NCBI RefSeq assembly: GCF_020520425.1
Contig: NC_079492.1
Span: 142,604,361 to 142,668,360 of the forward strand
DNA length: 64,000 nucleotides
DNA from: Spinacia oleracea
Taxonomy: Eukaryota; Streptophyta; Magnoliopsida; Caryophyllales; Amaranthaceae
Direction of reading: 5' to 3'
A program made the translations under genes and the position numbers. The notes under the pieces are model-generated. The model was not told the DNA's origin and ran no database searches. It saw only the letters and a list, made by a program, of their open reading frames with translations. Shown here one piece after another: positions 23,087-35,100 of the stretch. How positions within the stretch are numbered: position 1 is the first letter of the stretch; every line of letters begins with the position of its first letter.

Positions 23087-24985
23087 TATATCATCGTGTC
23101 ATTATTTAATTTTGTCTTAAGCAAGCCTAAAATTTAAAGACGATGGTTAATGAGAAGGATGAATATTCAAGGAGATGTTTACCATTTCAAAGGCAATTAT
23201 TAATTCATGATAGAGATATATTAAACCTGATAATTTTGAGCCCGACCAAAAGGTCTGATCCGAAAATAGGGCGAACTTTGGGTACCTTTATAGGCTCGTT
23301 TTTCGGACCCAGTCCAATTTTAGTCCCCCCCCCACCCCGAGTTTTGGACGACTCAAAGCAACAATTTTAGTTGTAAAACTGACCCGACTCGAAAATAACT
23401 CGAAAATCCTATTATCAAAATAACGAAGTTTGGCCAAAAAAAATGTGTCCTCCCCAACATGGTGGGCTGAAATTTTGGTCAACTTCCGCCCCAAGTCCGA
23501 CTTGGCCATTCTTTTGATCACGTCAGGATATATTCTTCTTTGTACTAACAACCCTAAAATAGAACTCAGCGGAACCTAAACTAATCTAGTTTAAATCCAA
23601 CTTAATCGATAAGTTCAAATGAATTCAGTTAATATGAGTTCCAGTAGCATAAGTGGAAATCAGGTAAATAATACTCACCATAAATATTATCGGGTTCCCC
23701 AAAGTATCGTGAAAGATGATAAAACACGGATAAAATATTACATAAATATAATGAAATAAAAGTGAGTGAATTTAAGTCCTGTTCTTTGCAACTTATATTT
23801 ATTTTTAAAGTTCAATTATTTTTATTTTTATTATTCATTATTTCGTATCATTATTGTTCAGTTTAGTTTAATTCATTTCATTTTAGTTCAACAAATTAAA
23901 ATTCTATAGAATTGGCCTTAGCAAAGCGAATGAAACGAAAAGTAAGTAAAATTTGGGAGTAATTCGAATGAAATTGTAGTGTTACCAAAAGTAGGTAAAA
24001 TTAAGGAGTAATTCCATTATGGACGTGTTTGACGGTAACGATTGAATTAGTTTTTTGACCGGCTGAAAAGTCGGCGTACGACTCTATTAAGCTATTGCCT
24101 GTAGCATACCAGCATAACTACAAAACTGACTCGCCTTTGTCTTTCGACTATCGAATCCATGAATTCGACATTACCATAATCTCGAGCGCAATACCAATCG
24201 CCAAGCAGCAATTTTGAATTCTGATCATCTTCAACCTTTTTGTTCTTTTCCCTCATTTTGTACTCCAATACTCTAGGTTTGTTCGTCTTTTTCCCTCTCA
24301 TTTATATGCTTTTTTATTTTTTTGATTTGCGCTCACTTTCTTTGCTAATTATGCTAATAGTTAAACCTAATTATTCAACTGTGGATGTTGATTATTCTCT
24401 TGATGTTGATTCATTGTGGTTGTAAACCTAGAATATAATTCGAATTGTTAATTATTATGGTGTTGGATTTTGTTTTGTTTTTTGTTTGCAGTAATTTCGC
24501 AATTAGTCAATTTGATACTGCATTCGTAACTACAGTGCCAAATTTCTGAATTCGCCACTGTTTTTAGATAAGTAAACTAGTTGAATTTGTAAAATTTTAC
24601 TTGTTTGGTTGTTTAATGTGGATAGCTGCTCAAAATTAAGTAATTTATAAGGTGTTCATTGATTTGATCTCTAACATTAGTACGATACTTTTGGATCACA
24701 ATCTGTGGGATGAATTATATTGAAGAATATATATTCTACATTACAAACTAACCCTTTTAAAATGTCTAATGCACTAATTAAAGAATGTATGGAAATTATT
24801 TAACTAAATAAACAATGTAATACGTTGTTGCAAATTAGCAAATTAAACTCACTTTCATTTACTTCTCCTTAAACTTTTATTCTCCTTTCTCAAAATTTTC
24901 CTTTTTCTTAAATTAGAGAAGCTTATGATAGAAATTTGAGGACGCACACGGAAGTTTTAATGGACCTGAATAATTAAACAAAATT
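23087..24985. other. AT-rich non-coding region
   Basis: No gene supported. The frames at 23288-23551 and 24092-24301 have no recognisable motifs and sit in low-complexity sequence. 'gcccgaccaaaaggtctg' near 23240 and the 'gactcgaaaataactcg' area may be eroded hAT-MITE text. Confidence 0.45.
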
Positions 24986-25302
24986 GCATTTTTATCATTG
25001 ATTGTATTAATAAGAATTGTACAACAATATGTGCGAGAGCCCATGTCTCTCATTTATCTCTTTGGTAGAACCCTTGTTTCTACCCCTCATATTTTGTGGG
25101 AGCTTTCTTGATTGGCTCACCTATGAACTTATGCATACAACATATTCATAGTTGGTGTATCCTAGTTTCTAGAGTTTTCTACACTTGTCTAACATTACAT
25201 AATTCCACATCACATGCATAATATACTTCTATATACATCATACTTGATTTTTTTCATTACTCATCTAGAGTAACCTCTAATAGTTTATAACCAAATATCC
25301 CA
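24986..25302 (-). mobile_element. Probable 3' LTR of a copia remnant
   Basis: On the minus strand the coding remnant is followed by a polypurine tract (GGTGGAAAATTG) immediately before TGGGATATTTGG, the usual layout of a copia 3' LTR start. Its far end is placed at a TG/CA boundary near 24986 by appearance only. No second LTR is found, so the boundaries are tentative. Confidence 0.45.
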
Positions 25303-25439
25303 CAATTTTCCACCTCGTTTATAATTTTGAAATCATTCAAATTTTAACGAACAAATTGCGGTATTCGTATCCAGTTGCACCATTTTGACAATGATGGTCT
25401 ACGAACCCTCGACCGGGATCAAACAAATCGTTGTTCCAT

Positions 25440-27170
25440 TAATTTTCCCATGTAGTGCTTAATAGGGGATATTGTTTTGCGATTCCAAAAAATGTTGGAA
25501 CTTGCTTCCTGACACAACTTTGGTTAATATATCTGCGGGGTTCTCATTTGTATGCACCTTCATAGGAGAAATACTACCTTCCTCAATGACATCTCGAACA
25601 AATTGATATCTCATATCTATATGCTTGGTACGAGCATGATGAACCTGATTTTTAGCCAAATGAATCGCACTTTGGCTGTAACAACTCAGATTTACACATT
25701 CTTGCTTCAACCCCAAATCATCTAAAAGACCCCACAACCACAATTCTTCCTTAACTCCTTCCATAGCCATGTACTCGGCCTCTGTCGTAGATAGAGCCAT
25801 TGTGGCCTGTAACATTAATCACCAACTAACAAAAGCACCATGTATTTTAAATACGTAACCAGTAGTAGATCGTTGTTTATCTAGATCACCGACATAATTC
25901 GAATCAACCAAACCATTTAGCTGACATGTATCTCCACCAAACACAAACCTGTGTCAACAGTATCCTTTAAGTACCTTAAAACCCATTTCACAGCTTCCCA
26001 ATATGCCTTTCATGGATTCACCAAGAATCTACTGATAACACTAACCGCTTGTGAAATATCTGGACGGGTACACACCATGGCGTACATTAAACTGCCAACT
26101 GCACTAGCACAAGGTACATTATCCATGTATGTCTTATCTTCCGCTGTAGTAGGAGATTGTTTACTAGAGAGTAAAAAATGTGGAGCCAATGGAGTTACCA
26201 TTGACTTAGCACCTTTCATCCCAAACCTTTCAATAACTCGCTCAATGTAGCCTTTTTGGCTCAAAAACAATTTTCGGTTTGATCTCTCTCTCCTAATCTC
26301 CATACCTAGTATTTTCTTTGCAGCGCCCAAATCTTTTGTCTCAAACTCTTCACCGAGTTGAGTTCTTAAAATATTTATCTCCAACTTGATTTTTGAAGCA
26401 ATAAACATGTCATCCACATAATATAGAAGATATATATAATCTCATCTTCGACGTTTATGAATGTATACACAACAATCATAATTACTTTTTGAAAACCCTT
26501 GCTTTAATATAAAGAATCAAATCGCTTGTACCACTGTCGAGGAGATTGCTTCAAGCCGTAAAGTGCTTTTCGTATACGACATTCCTGACTCTCTTCACCC
26601 TCATCCTTGTATCCCTCAAATTGATACATATAGATTTCCTCATCCAAATCTATAAGAAGGTTGTTTTACATCAAGTTGTTCTAGCTCAAGATCACCATGA
26701 GCAACAAGACTTAATAGCACTCGAATAGAAGTATGTGTTACCACCGGAGAAAATATCTCATTGTAATCAACACCCTCTTTCTGTGCAAATTCCTTGGCCA
26801 CTAGCCTAGCGTTATATCTTATACCATTAGTCTTGCAAGGATCATGTTTTCTTTTATACACCCACTTACAACCAATAGCAGTCTTTCCCACGGGTAATGG
26901 GACTACCTTCTATGTCTTGGATCGTTGAAGAGATTGCATCTCGTCCTCCATAGCAACTAACCAACTCTCTTTATCTTTGTCTTTGATAGCTTGTTTGAAG
27001 GTGACCGGCTCATCATCCTCCACCAAGAGTGTATATTCTACCAAGTTAACCTCCTCGTAATGCCTCATAGGTTTGTCTAACCCAAAATTCAGGATGCTCC
27101 AAAACCTCAACCAAGTCTTCTCATTCACTCCCTCCAAAAACCATTTTTCATCATTTACAAAATTCAAAAT
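25440..27170 (-). pseudogene. Ty1/copia pol remnant: reverse transcriptase and RNase H
   Basis: Reading downward: a pre-RT segment (EEVNLVEYTLLVEDDEPVTF, ~26910-27167); the RT start (IGCKWVYKRKHD, ARLVAKEFAQKEGVDYNEIF, ~26640-26891); the RT end (LGMEIRRERSNRKLFLSQKG, GSLMYAMVCTRPDISQAVSV, ~26010-26417); and the copia RNase H domain (ALSTTEAEYMAMEG, HIDMRYQFVRDVIEEG, ~25459-25815). The pieces lie in different frames, and the segment that should carry the YVDD active site is damaged or missing near 26420-26640. It is a dead element truncated at its 5' side near 27170. Confidence 0.92.
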
Positions 27171-27464
27171 ATAATAAAAACCTAGTTAACCGTGGAAAAA
27201 AAAAACACTTTCACTCCATCCTTTCCCCTTTCATTTTGATCCATAATTGGAAAATATTTCTGCAATTGATCTTCCAAATCAGTCCTGCTTCACTAAAAAA
27301 ATGAAGGGAGGCGAAAGTATTAAAATAAGGAGGGCGACATATTTTCGCCTTTGAATATCTAATTAATCAAACAGGATGAGTTAAAATCGCCTTTTAATAT
27401 CTAACCAAATAGGGCGACGTTGAAGTATTCGCCCTCCCTGATACAATTTGTGGAGCGTTAAAAG
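27171..27464. other. Non-coding spacer
   Basis: No gene. It contains repeated 'gggcgac...attttcgcc(ct)' stretches that may belong to the outer arm of the fold-back element following it. Confidence 0.4.
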
Positions 27465-28122
27465 CCGCCCCATATTACTCAAAACCGCCCCACTATTTTC
27501 CTTTATTTTCCATTAGTACCCTTACTTAATCTTACTTTCCAATTATCTCACACCACCTAACCACCTCCGGCCACCATCGCCGGCCACTACCTCCGGCCAC
27601 CACCATCACGTCGTAAGCGACAAAATGGACGGGTCTTCACAAGTGTTTTTTTTTGTCCGATTTTTTTTTTTAGAAACTTATGCATTTTTAGCTTGTACCA
27701 TGGTACAAACTTATGAGTTTTTAGTTTCGACCATGGTATTGACTTACGCAATTTAAGCTTGTACCATGGAAGAAGCTTAAAATTCATAAGCCCGTACCAT
27801 AGAAGGAGCTAAAAATTCATAAGTCTCTATTTTTTTTTTTTTTTTTCCGATTACACTAAATCAAATGCAACAACAAATCAAAATCTCTAAAAATGCATAA
27901 GTTTTTAAAGAAAAATCTGGACAAAAAAAACACTCTTGTGAAGACTCGGTCATTTTGTCTCCTACGACGTGATGGTAGTGGCCGGCGATGGTGGCCGTAG
28001 GTGGTGGCCGGCGGTGGTGGTTAGATTTGGAGCAGGAATATAGGTAAATGTTGAATAAGAGGGATAAATGAAAAAGGATATATGGGTAAATGAATAAGGC
28101 AGTTTTGAGTAATATGGGGCGG
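27465..28122. mobile_element. Fold-back element with arms of about 230 bp
   Basis: The left arm (about 27465-27700) and right arm (about 27885-28122) are inverted copies. Examples are gccgccccatattactcaaa against ttgagtaatatggggcgg, cacgtcgtaagcgacaaaat against attttgtctcctacgacgtg, and ggccggcgatggtgg against ccaccatcgccggcc. The loop holds three or four copies of a 'gtaccatgg...cttatgaattttta' unit. There is no coding potential beyond spurious frames, and outer edges and target duplication are not resolved. Confidence 0.75.
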
Positions 28123-29499
28123 TAAATAGTAAGCCCTAAAATTAAGAGACGGATGCTGAAATTTTGCCAAACTTGATAGAAAAATAAGCAGATTAGTTGC
28201 GAAATTCCCTCTACTCGAGCATATTTTGTCCGCAACTAGCCATCCTTCACCCAAAAATTTCATTCGTTTTCCCCCAAATGTTTCGCAGAGCTCAAACTAT
28301 TGGATTCATAGCTGTGCTCAAATTTCTCTGTCGCGCTCTCCCCTAAATCTCCAACCAAAAACCTTCACAAATTATCCAGTAAATTCTAATTCAACCGAAA
28401 ATTGGTCGAATAACTCAACTCTTTCGCTGCTTAGTTTGTAAGCTTAAAGATTTGTTCGAAAATTGCTCGATAATTGTGGTTTCTGCTGCTTTTTTTCTTC
28501 TTCTGATTGTTGTCTTCGCAATTTGCGATTGGCGATAGATTATTGAACTTAATTTTTTGGTTTTGTATTTGCAGGAGATTTCAGGTTGGGTAATTCATAA
28601 TTGCAACTCTAAGTAATAGTTTCTCTCTTCTTTTTCTAAAGTTTTATTAATCAGATTTTTTGTGAATTTTTAGGCTTTTAATTGTGCCTTATTGTCTGAA
28701 TACAAGAGAATATAGATTGTGTTTATATGAATTTTGAATTTTTAAAGTGTTGGATCTATAATTGAATGTGAATTAATATCTTATTACATTTTTGTTGTAA
28801 TTTCTATCTGGATTGAGTTTTTTGGTGTATTTCTATATGATTTTGATGTTACATTGCCTTCATGTGTGACTAATCCGAAGCATATAGTTTGTATTCTATC
28901 AATACTAAGGATAGTTAGGAACTCTTTGGCTATCAATTCACTTGTTAACTCTTAATTTTGGGTCCAATGGGGGGAAATGTTTGACAATTAACTTGGAATT
29001 TGAATTCATTTTTTGGTGGTTATGTATGATATTTCGATTTATGTTGGATAAGTTTGAAAAGGAGTGAAATTAATATAACAAATTCAATACAGATTCATAA
29101 GTTTTGATATTTTCTTCTTTATGTGAATTAGCATTTAAATTAGGACGAGTGGAAGGCTGGAAGCATATTACTTAAGCTGATAGACTTGTGTAACTGAAAG
29201 TATCAGACATATTGTGGTTTAGTCGATTTGGGTTATAGTGTAGTTCTTTCTCTGGATTCCTAGTCTTTTTCTCTGTGATGTTTTCTGATTCTAATTTCAT
29301 ACATGTTTTCTCAATTGCTTAGAATATGAACAATTAGACTAGACATTTTTATAATGAAATCTGAATTAGGGAAGGATGATAAAAGTAATAAAAAGAAGCC
29401 TGATTATATGTTTGTTGGACGCCTGGAAAATATTGATGGCCCAAAAGATAAGATGACCCTTAATTATGCAGTTTAGTTTAGTAAATGCCTGGGGCATTG
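28123..29499. other. Leader-like non-coding stretch
   Basis: No coding region I can support. The look (c/t-rich segment at 28230-28440, then t-rich intron-like DNA with 'ttgcag' at 28570) resembles the 5' end of a plant gene. Possibly it is the promoter and leader of a now-destroyed gene. Confidence 0.3.
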
Positions 29500-29700
29500 A
29501 ATCAACAGATATGTTAAGTGAGGAACGAAGAATAGGGAAGAAAGCCATGAGTATTGCTGTTGCAGGCATTTGTTTGCCCTTTGCTATGGGAACTGGTACG
29601 TCGTTTGTTCTCAGGGAAACCATTTCTAAAGGTGTTAGCTAAGGTCCATTTATTGTATTCATGGGGGTCGCGGCTTTTGTTGGCATGTGTATTCTTTTAT
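29500..29700 (+). pseudogene. CHX-type cation/H+ antiporter fragment
   Basis: Plus-strand translation gives IGKKAMSIAVAGICLPFAMG, then TGTSFVLRETISKGVS, a stop codon (TAA at about 29640) where the family has an acidic or similar residue, and GPFIVFMGVAAF. This is the conserved transmembrane core of plant CHX (CPA2) antiporters. The usual ITAFPVLARIL continuation is absent and no other CHX exon is found. It is a short non-functional fragment. Confidence 0.75.
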
Positions 29701-31300
29701 AGTCCCTTGGAGAATCTATTTATTTGTTGCATTGTCATCAATTGCATTAACTGAGCAATTTTCTGATCCAGAAAGAGGAAAAAGCCAGCTCGGAGGAAAC
29801 CAGTAAATCATGAACACTAGCCTTCAGAAGTTTGTATTGGATGATATTAACTAATTTTTTATATCAGGTATCACCATTAGCTAAGTTATTCAGTTCTTGT
29901 TATCAGAAACTTTGGTGTTCTTATTATCTTGGAATTGAAGGCCTACAGATATCACCTTCATTTCTTGTTCACCAGTCTCACCGCAACTTTAATGCGACCC
30001 GTAAAAAACCAGGAGTTTATCAGGAGAGCAAGAAGCATAGGACTGAAGTTTGCCAACAGGGGAGGCAACATAATGTCTCACTGTGGTAATTGCAATGGGT
30101 GTGCATACATTCTTTAGCAAGGCTGGTCACCTTGTAGACTCCACAGACGAAGTTGGCCACTTCGTAAAGGTGAGTTGATACCGTGTGCGTGTGACCTATA
30201 GAGCTGCAAGGTTAAGTTGCTTCACAGTTCACACTAGGTATGCACCCAAGACTCGTAATTGTTGTAAGTCGTAACCATGGTCCTATTACCTCTTTTACAT
30301 ATTGTTGTCCTCATGTTTTTTTGTGAAAATTTTACTACGAATGTATCATGAAAATGCAGACTCATTATAAAAGTAAGAAAGCTCCCTTTTATCAGGAATT
30401 TGCAAAGTCCCAAATATATATGATGATATTTTTCCTGATGTTAGAGTTTTTTGTATTGACTGACACTTGTTCGTTAAGTTTCAGACTATTTGCAGCAAAT
30501 CATAACCTCTACAACAGTATCAGTACAAAATTCTGGTTTTTGTGATGTAAGTTTGCTTCTATACTTCGTCATGAACCAAGTACGACCAACTTAATATGAA
30601 AATAAAATTATGGGATGTATAATTGATGTTTCTGAATGCTGAATACTAAATGCATTGACAAATGAAATATTCAGCCATGGTGGAGGTTATGTTTTTTGTA
30701 CAGTTATGCAGTTCGTCTACTTAACGCCCTACTCCTAATACAATTTGGCGTGGTTAACTGATATTTCTGTCTACCTTGTGCTACAGGGAAATAATACAAG
30801 TTTTGCAAATGCAAACTTGCCTCTTCAGGTTACAGATTATGAGCAAGGTTACAGATTATGAGCAAGAGTTTCCGATACTGGTGGTTTAGCTTCCTATACC
30901 TCCTACTTTGGTATGCAGTTTATACATGACACATCAGGCTTAGCAGCAAATCAAGGTATTGAAATCCGAATAAGAACAGGAAGTGCTTAATTCTTTTCAG
31001 TCTTGAATTTTTGCACTTGGATTTCAGATGTTGATTAACAATACAGAGCAAAGGTTTTCCATTCCCTCACCAGACAGGGTACTTTTATGCAGCTATATGT
31101 GTATTACTCACACAAGTGCATGAAAGTCAAGGGGAGCTCTCAAGTTTGAGCACTTCACGTTTTGGTCAAATTGCAATTTATGAGTTCATTCGCCATGATT
31201 GTTATTAACTAATTATTACCTAGTTTTGTTTACTATAAGCATTTCTTCAATAGAATGAATGCATTGGGCCATTGACTAAGTTTTTCTCAAAGTAGCACTA
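29701..31300. other. Unassigned transcribed-looking region
   Basis: Several short open frames (for example 29929-30117) and splice-like 'ttgtgctacag' and 'gtaaag' sites give a gene-like look, but I recognise no protein. It is flanked by fragments of two unrelated genes, so it may be part of a mosaic of captured pieces. Confidence 0.3.
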
Positions 31301-31369
31301 ACCTATTAGCTCAAATGGGAGAGCATTGTGCAAATGCACAAAGATGTGGGTTCGAATCCCACGTGGGTA
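31301..31369 (+). tRNA. tRNA-like sequence (pseudo-tRNA or SINE head)
   Basis: Polymerase III boxes are excellent: A box tagctcaaatggg and B box ggttcgaatcc. A D-stem (gctc/gagc) and a T-arm (gtggg-ttcgaat-cccac) can be drawn, and six pairs of an acceptor stem (acctat with gtgggt). The anticodon arm is abnormal: ttgtgc/gcacaa closes a four-base loop, or ttgtg/cacaa a six-base loop, so no normal 7-base anticodon loop exists. I judge it a tRNA pseudogene or tRNA-derived head, not a working tRNA. Confidence 0.5.
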
Positions 31370-31434
31370 AATTATTTGATGTATTGGCTAACATTTAAAA
31401 TGCAATGAGTTAGAGCGTTCTTTGTGTGAAACAG

Positions 31435-31796
31435 AAAGAGCTAGTTCTATCTATGAGTTCGCTGTAGCTCAACTTGCATTGGATATGCCGGAACTGTTGT
31501 GGAAGGTAATTAAGCTAGGTCTATAACTCTATATTGTTCTGCAGATTTGATTCATCTTAGGCATTGTACATCTCTTCAGGAAACTCTCTAGTTTTTAGGG
31601 TTGCATTCGAGATCATCAACCTCTTAAGCATGTTCTGCATTTCTGCTGTGTTAAATATTAAATGGATCATGTTGATTGTTGTTCGGCAGACATATCTGAT
31701 ATAACACCTTGGCTTTATTCCAGGGATATAACAAAGCATTCGAAAGAGTGGATCAACTATCCAAAGTTTGAAGCTTCTTCTGTCAAGGACAACTAA
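31435..31796 (+). pseudogene. Crooked-neck-like splicing factor, two exon remnants
   Basis: Exon 31435-31505 encodes [20 protein letters not shown] plus LWK and ends at a GT donor. Exon 31724-31796 encodes DITKHSKEWINYPKFEASSV plus KDN and a stop. Both are HAT-repeat segments of CRNKL1/Clf1 (spliceosomal NTC component), whose family text is ...[16 protein letters not shown]... and DRTKHLKVWISYAKFEAS. The exon that should lie between them is missing, and the rest of a roughly 700-residue protein is absent. Splice sites survive, so it came from genomic DNA and not from a processed transcript. Confidence 0.75.
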
Positions 31797-32157
31797 GGCT
31801 CAGACATGTCGGAGGATGGACTTCAAGAACTTGTACATAAAAACAAGAGATTGTGTACTCGACATACATGTCGTAAGTTCCATATGAATTTTCATCTCTT
31901 TTCAAGTTCTGCTCATGCAGTTGTTAATATACTGTTGGAGAGTATTGATTGAATATACTTCATTAATATGAACCAAATCATATGGCATATGGAATATCTA
32001 TGATACTATTATTTCGAATAAAATAGAAGAAACTGAGTTACAATGTTAAACAATTTAAGATCTCAAAATTTGTTTGAGAACAACAAAATAAGAATTTTTC
32101 CAAAGCAAATTTAACAGAATCATCCATGATCATTATCTTTATTGAAGATGGTTCAGC

Positions 32158-35100
32158 TCATTTCCTCCCTTGGCTTTCTAACCTCTCTCTTAACATCCTT
32201 ACTCCCATATACCTGCGAATCAAACACATCATTAGTATACTAATTTGAAGAATACTTCTTTATAATTTGTACATAATTAGCGAATTAATATTACCTTCCA
32301 AGCATCATAACAGTAGCTTGAGGATTAGTCCCAGGGGAATAATAAAAGGTAGATCCATCAATCACCCTTAAAGAGTCAACCCCAATAACCTTATAATCAG
32401 AATCCACAACTCTTTCTACCAAACAACCTCCATGGTAATGCCAGATAGTCATGACTGTATCCTTACAGAACTGCTCAAGCGAAGTTGATACATTGGCATG
32501 GTGAGGTAACATGTTTACTGGGGTACTAGCCGTCATATTAAGTAGAGTATGAACTGATTGACCTTGATACTTGAATTTGGAAAATGGTTGTGAGTCTATT
32601 ACTTTTTCTATGGTTTGTAGCCCTTGCACACACCTTTGTAGGTCCTCGGGTTCTTGGAAATAGTTGAAGGTTACTGATGGGTTCTGGTTTGGGTCAAGAC
32701 TTTGAAGCTCTAGGTGGCCCGTTGAGACTGGACCCATTACTTTCTCGATGATGAACCCGCCTTGGAAGGCTATGTCAGGTAGGTTTGACATTTGTTCAAT
32801 GGCTTCGGCTAATGCTTCTGGGGTTCTTTGCTTTGGTGGTACTATGGACAGTTGACCAATCTGTAAAATGTGACATTATATTAGCAATGTTGCATTATAT
32901 CTGTGTACTTTGTGTAAAAACTTGAGTTGCCCTGTACCGAAAAAGTAAGAATGCACCCCTTTGTAGTTTGTACCATACTTTTTCTAAACTATTATTGTAA
33001 ATAAAACTTAAAGATGGTTGTGGGCTGGGATCTGGGCCGTGCCCACGGTTTGTGGGTCTGAACAGGTCCGGCCCATACCAAGCCCACTTGGGGCATATTG
33101 TGCAAAAAATCAAAATGCAGCCTAGGCCCAGATGTCCTCATCGTGCCTACGCCTAATTGGCTCGTACACAAAAGTAAGAACTCCCCCCCTTATGTACCCA
33201 TGCTAAGCCCGCTTGTAATGGGTTAGGCCAAAAAAAATTAAAACCGCCCAGACCACGTGTCCTCATGTGGGGCCAGGTTGTCGTATATAAGCTTAATTTT
33301 ACTAAATTTAGTGTACTTTGTCGTGCAGGGCCGGGTCGTGTCGTGCTTTTTCCAAAGTTATACGGCTCAGGCCTGATCCACGACCCACTACTTCATGCTA
33401 GTGACTGACCGTGTATTTTTCGTGTTGGGTTGGGCCTTGGGCCTGCCCGGCCCACAGCCATCGTTAATCAAAACCATTGGACTACTAACATTTCCCTGTC
33501 CCTTGGCGAGTTGTGACCCTATCTTAGCTTATCGTAAAACAAAAACTTGTTATTTTTATACCTTTGGAGAGAGCATGCCGAAGTCTCTTGGGTGGACGGT
33601 GCGGCCGCCGAAATTCTCACCACTAGCAGCCTCAATGTAGCTGCCAAAAGGGGTGATACCAACCACTTGGATGAGTGAGACCTCCACAGGGAGAGGAGAA
33701 GGGATGTAGATTGCATTCATTGGATTGTCTCTCATACCCTGTCCAACATTGGGCTGATCCAAAACCAAGCTAATATTATGGGCCTTAAGATGATCTGCTG
33801 GGCCAATCCCACTAAGCATTAGAAGTTGTGGGCTTCCTAATGATCCAGCTGATATTATAAGTTCACTTTTAGGCCCGGGATTTAGGTAGGCTGTGTGTCG
33901 GACCCCTTGCGTGTCCACGAATTGCACCCCGTTGGCTTGTGGCCTTGCTAGTCCTGCCCATTGTTGGAAATTCAGTCAATATTACGGATGAGTCGATATT
34001 TAAGTAATTGTGGGCGGAAAATTACTCAAATTACCATGCTTGGCTGTTCAGAGTTTGGTTTAAACCGCATCAAACCGTAAATCAAATCGTATTTTAGCGG
34101 TTTGGTTTACTGTTCGAAATTACGGTTTGGCTTGTAGCTTTTTTTTTAAAATCGTAATTTATGGTTTGGTTTGTAACATTTTTCAAAACCGTAATTTATT
34201 GTATGATTTCTTAAAAAATTGAAACCAACCAAACCACAAACCGTAATAAACCATTTTACGTTAAAAAGATATTTTTTAAATATTTAAAATAAGTTAAAAC
34301 TAAGTTTACAAAGGTAAAATAATAATAACCAAGTTATTTACGTGATTTATTTTAATATATTGAAATTATCAAGTACTCCGAACTATTTTTAGGTGTTTAG
34401 CTAGGCTTATAGTGCGAACTATTTTTCTAAGAAAATTATTGGGAAATAAATTAAAAAAAAGTTAGACCGCAAACCAAATTGCTTTTATGCGGTTTGGTTT
34501 GGTCCGATTTGACACGTAATATGGTTAGGTTTGGTTGTGAAAAATGTCAAACCGTAATATTATTATTTGGTTTGGTTTATGTATTAAACCACACCAAACC
34601 AGACCATATGCGCCCAAATAAAAATGTGTAAAAAGAAAGGTACTTACCTTTGGTTTTGAACAAAATCTTGTGGACAGTAGCATGCAAGAGCACATTAATC
34701 CCATGGGGATTAGCATACCCCAACAAATCAGCAGCAGTATGCCTATTCCCTTCCCTATCAAAGATGCTTCCACCAATCTTAGTCCCATTCATATGATCAT
34801 ATGTAAACCCATTAAAAGGGACTATCCCAGCTTGTAGAAGCCCATCCCTAACAGCTGATTGCCACTCCCTCATTGGTGGCTGAAACGCCACCACATCCTC
34901 CACCCATTGGTAGGACTCGTTAACAAGACGTGGGTCCCACCCCACGTTTTGAACATAACCGGGTCCTGCACGGGTGTAGAACCCGGCATTAAGGCAGGAC
35001 CCGCCCCCAAGGACACGGGCCCTTGCATTGATGACCCCGTCCTCGGATATAAACCGTTGGGACGGGGAGTTGGGGGATAGGTCCGAGAGGGCCGACCCAA

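Noticed and set aside
29832-30117. Overlapping 85- and 62-residue frames as a real gene
   Set aside because: No recognisable motif; a Cys-rich end (SHCGNCNGC) caught the eye but is too short and unsupported.
31301-31369. Functional tRNA gene
   Set aside because: A and B boxes are good, but the anticodon arm cannot form a 7-base loop, so no anticodon can be assigned; kept only as tRNA-like.
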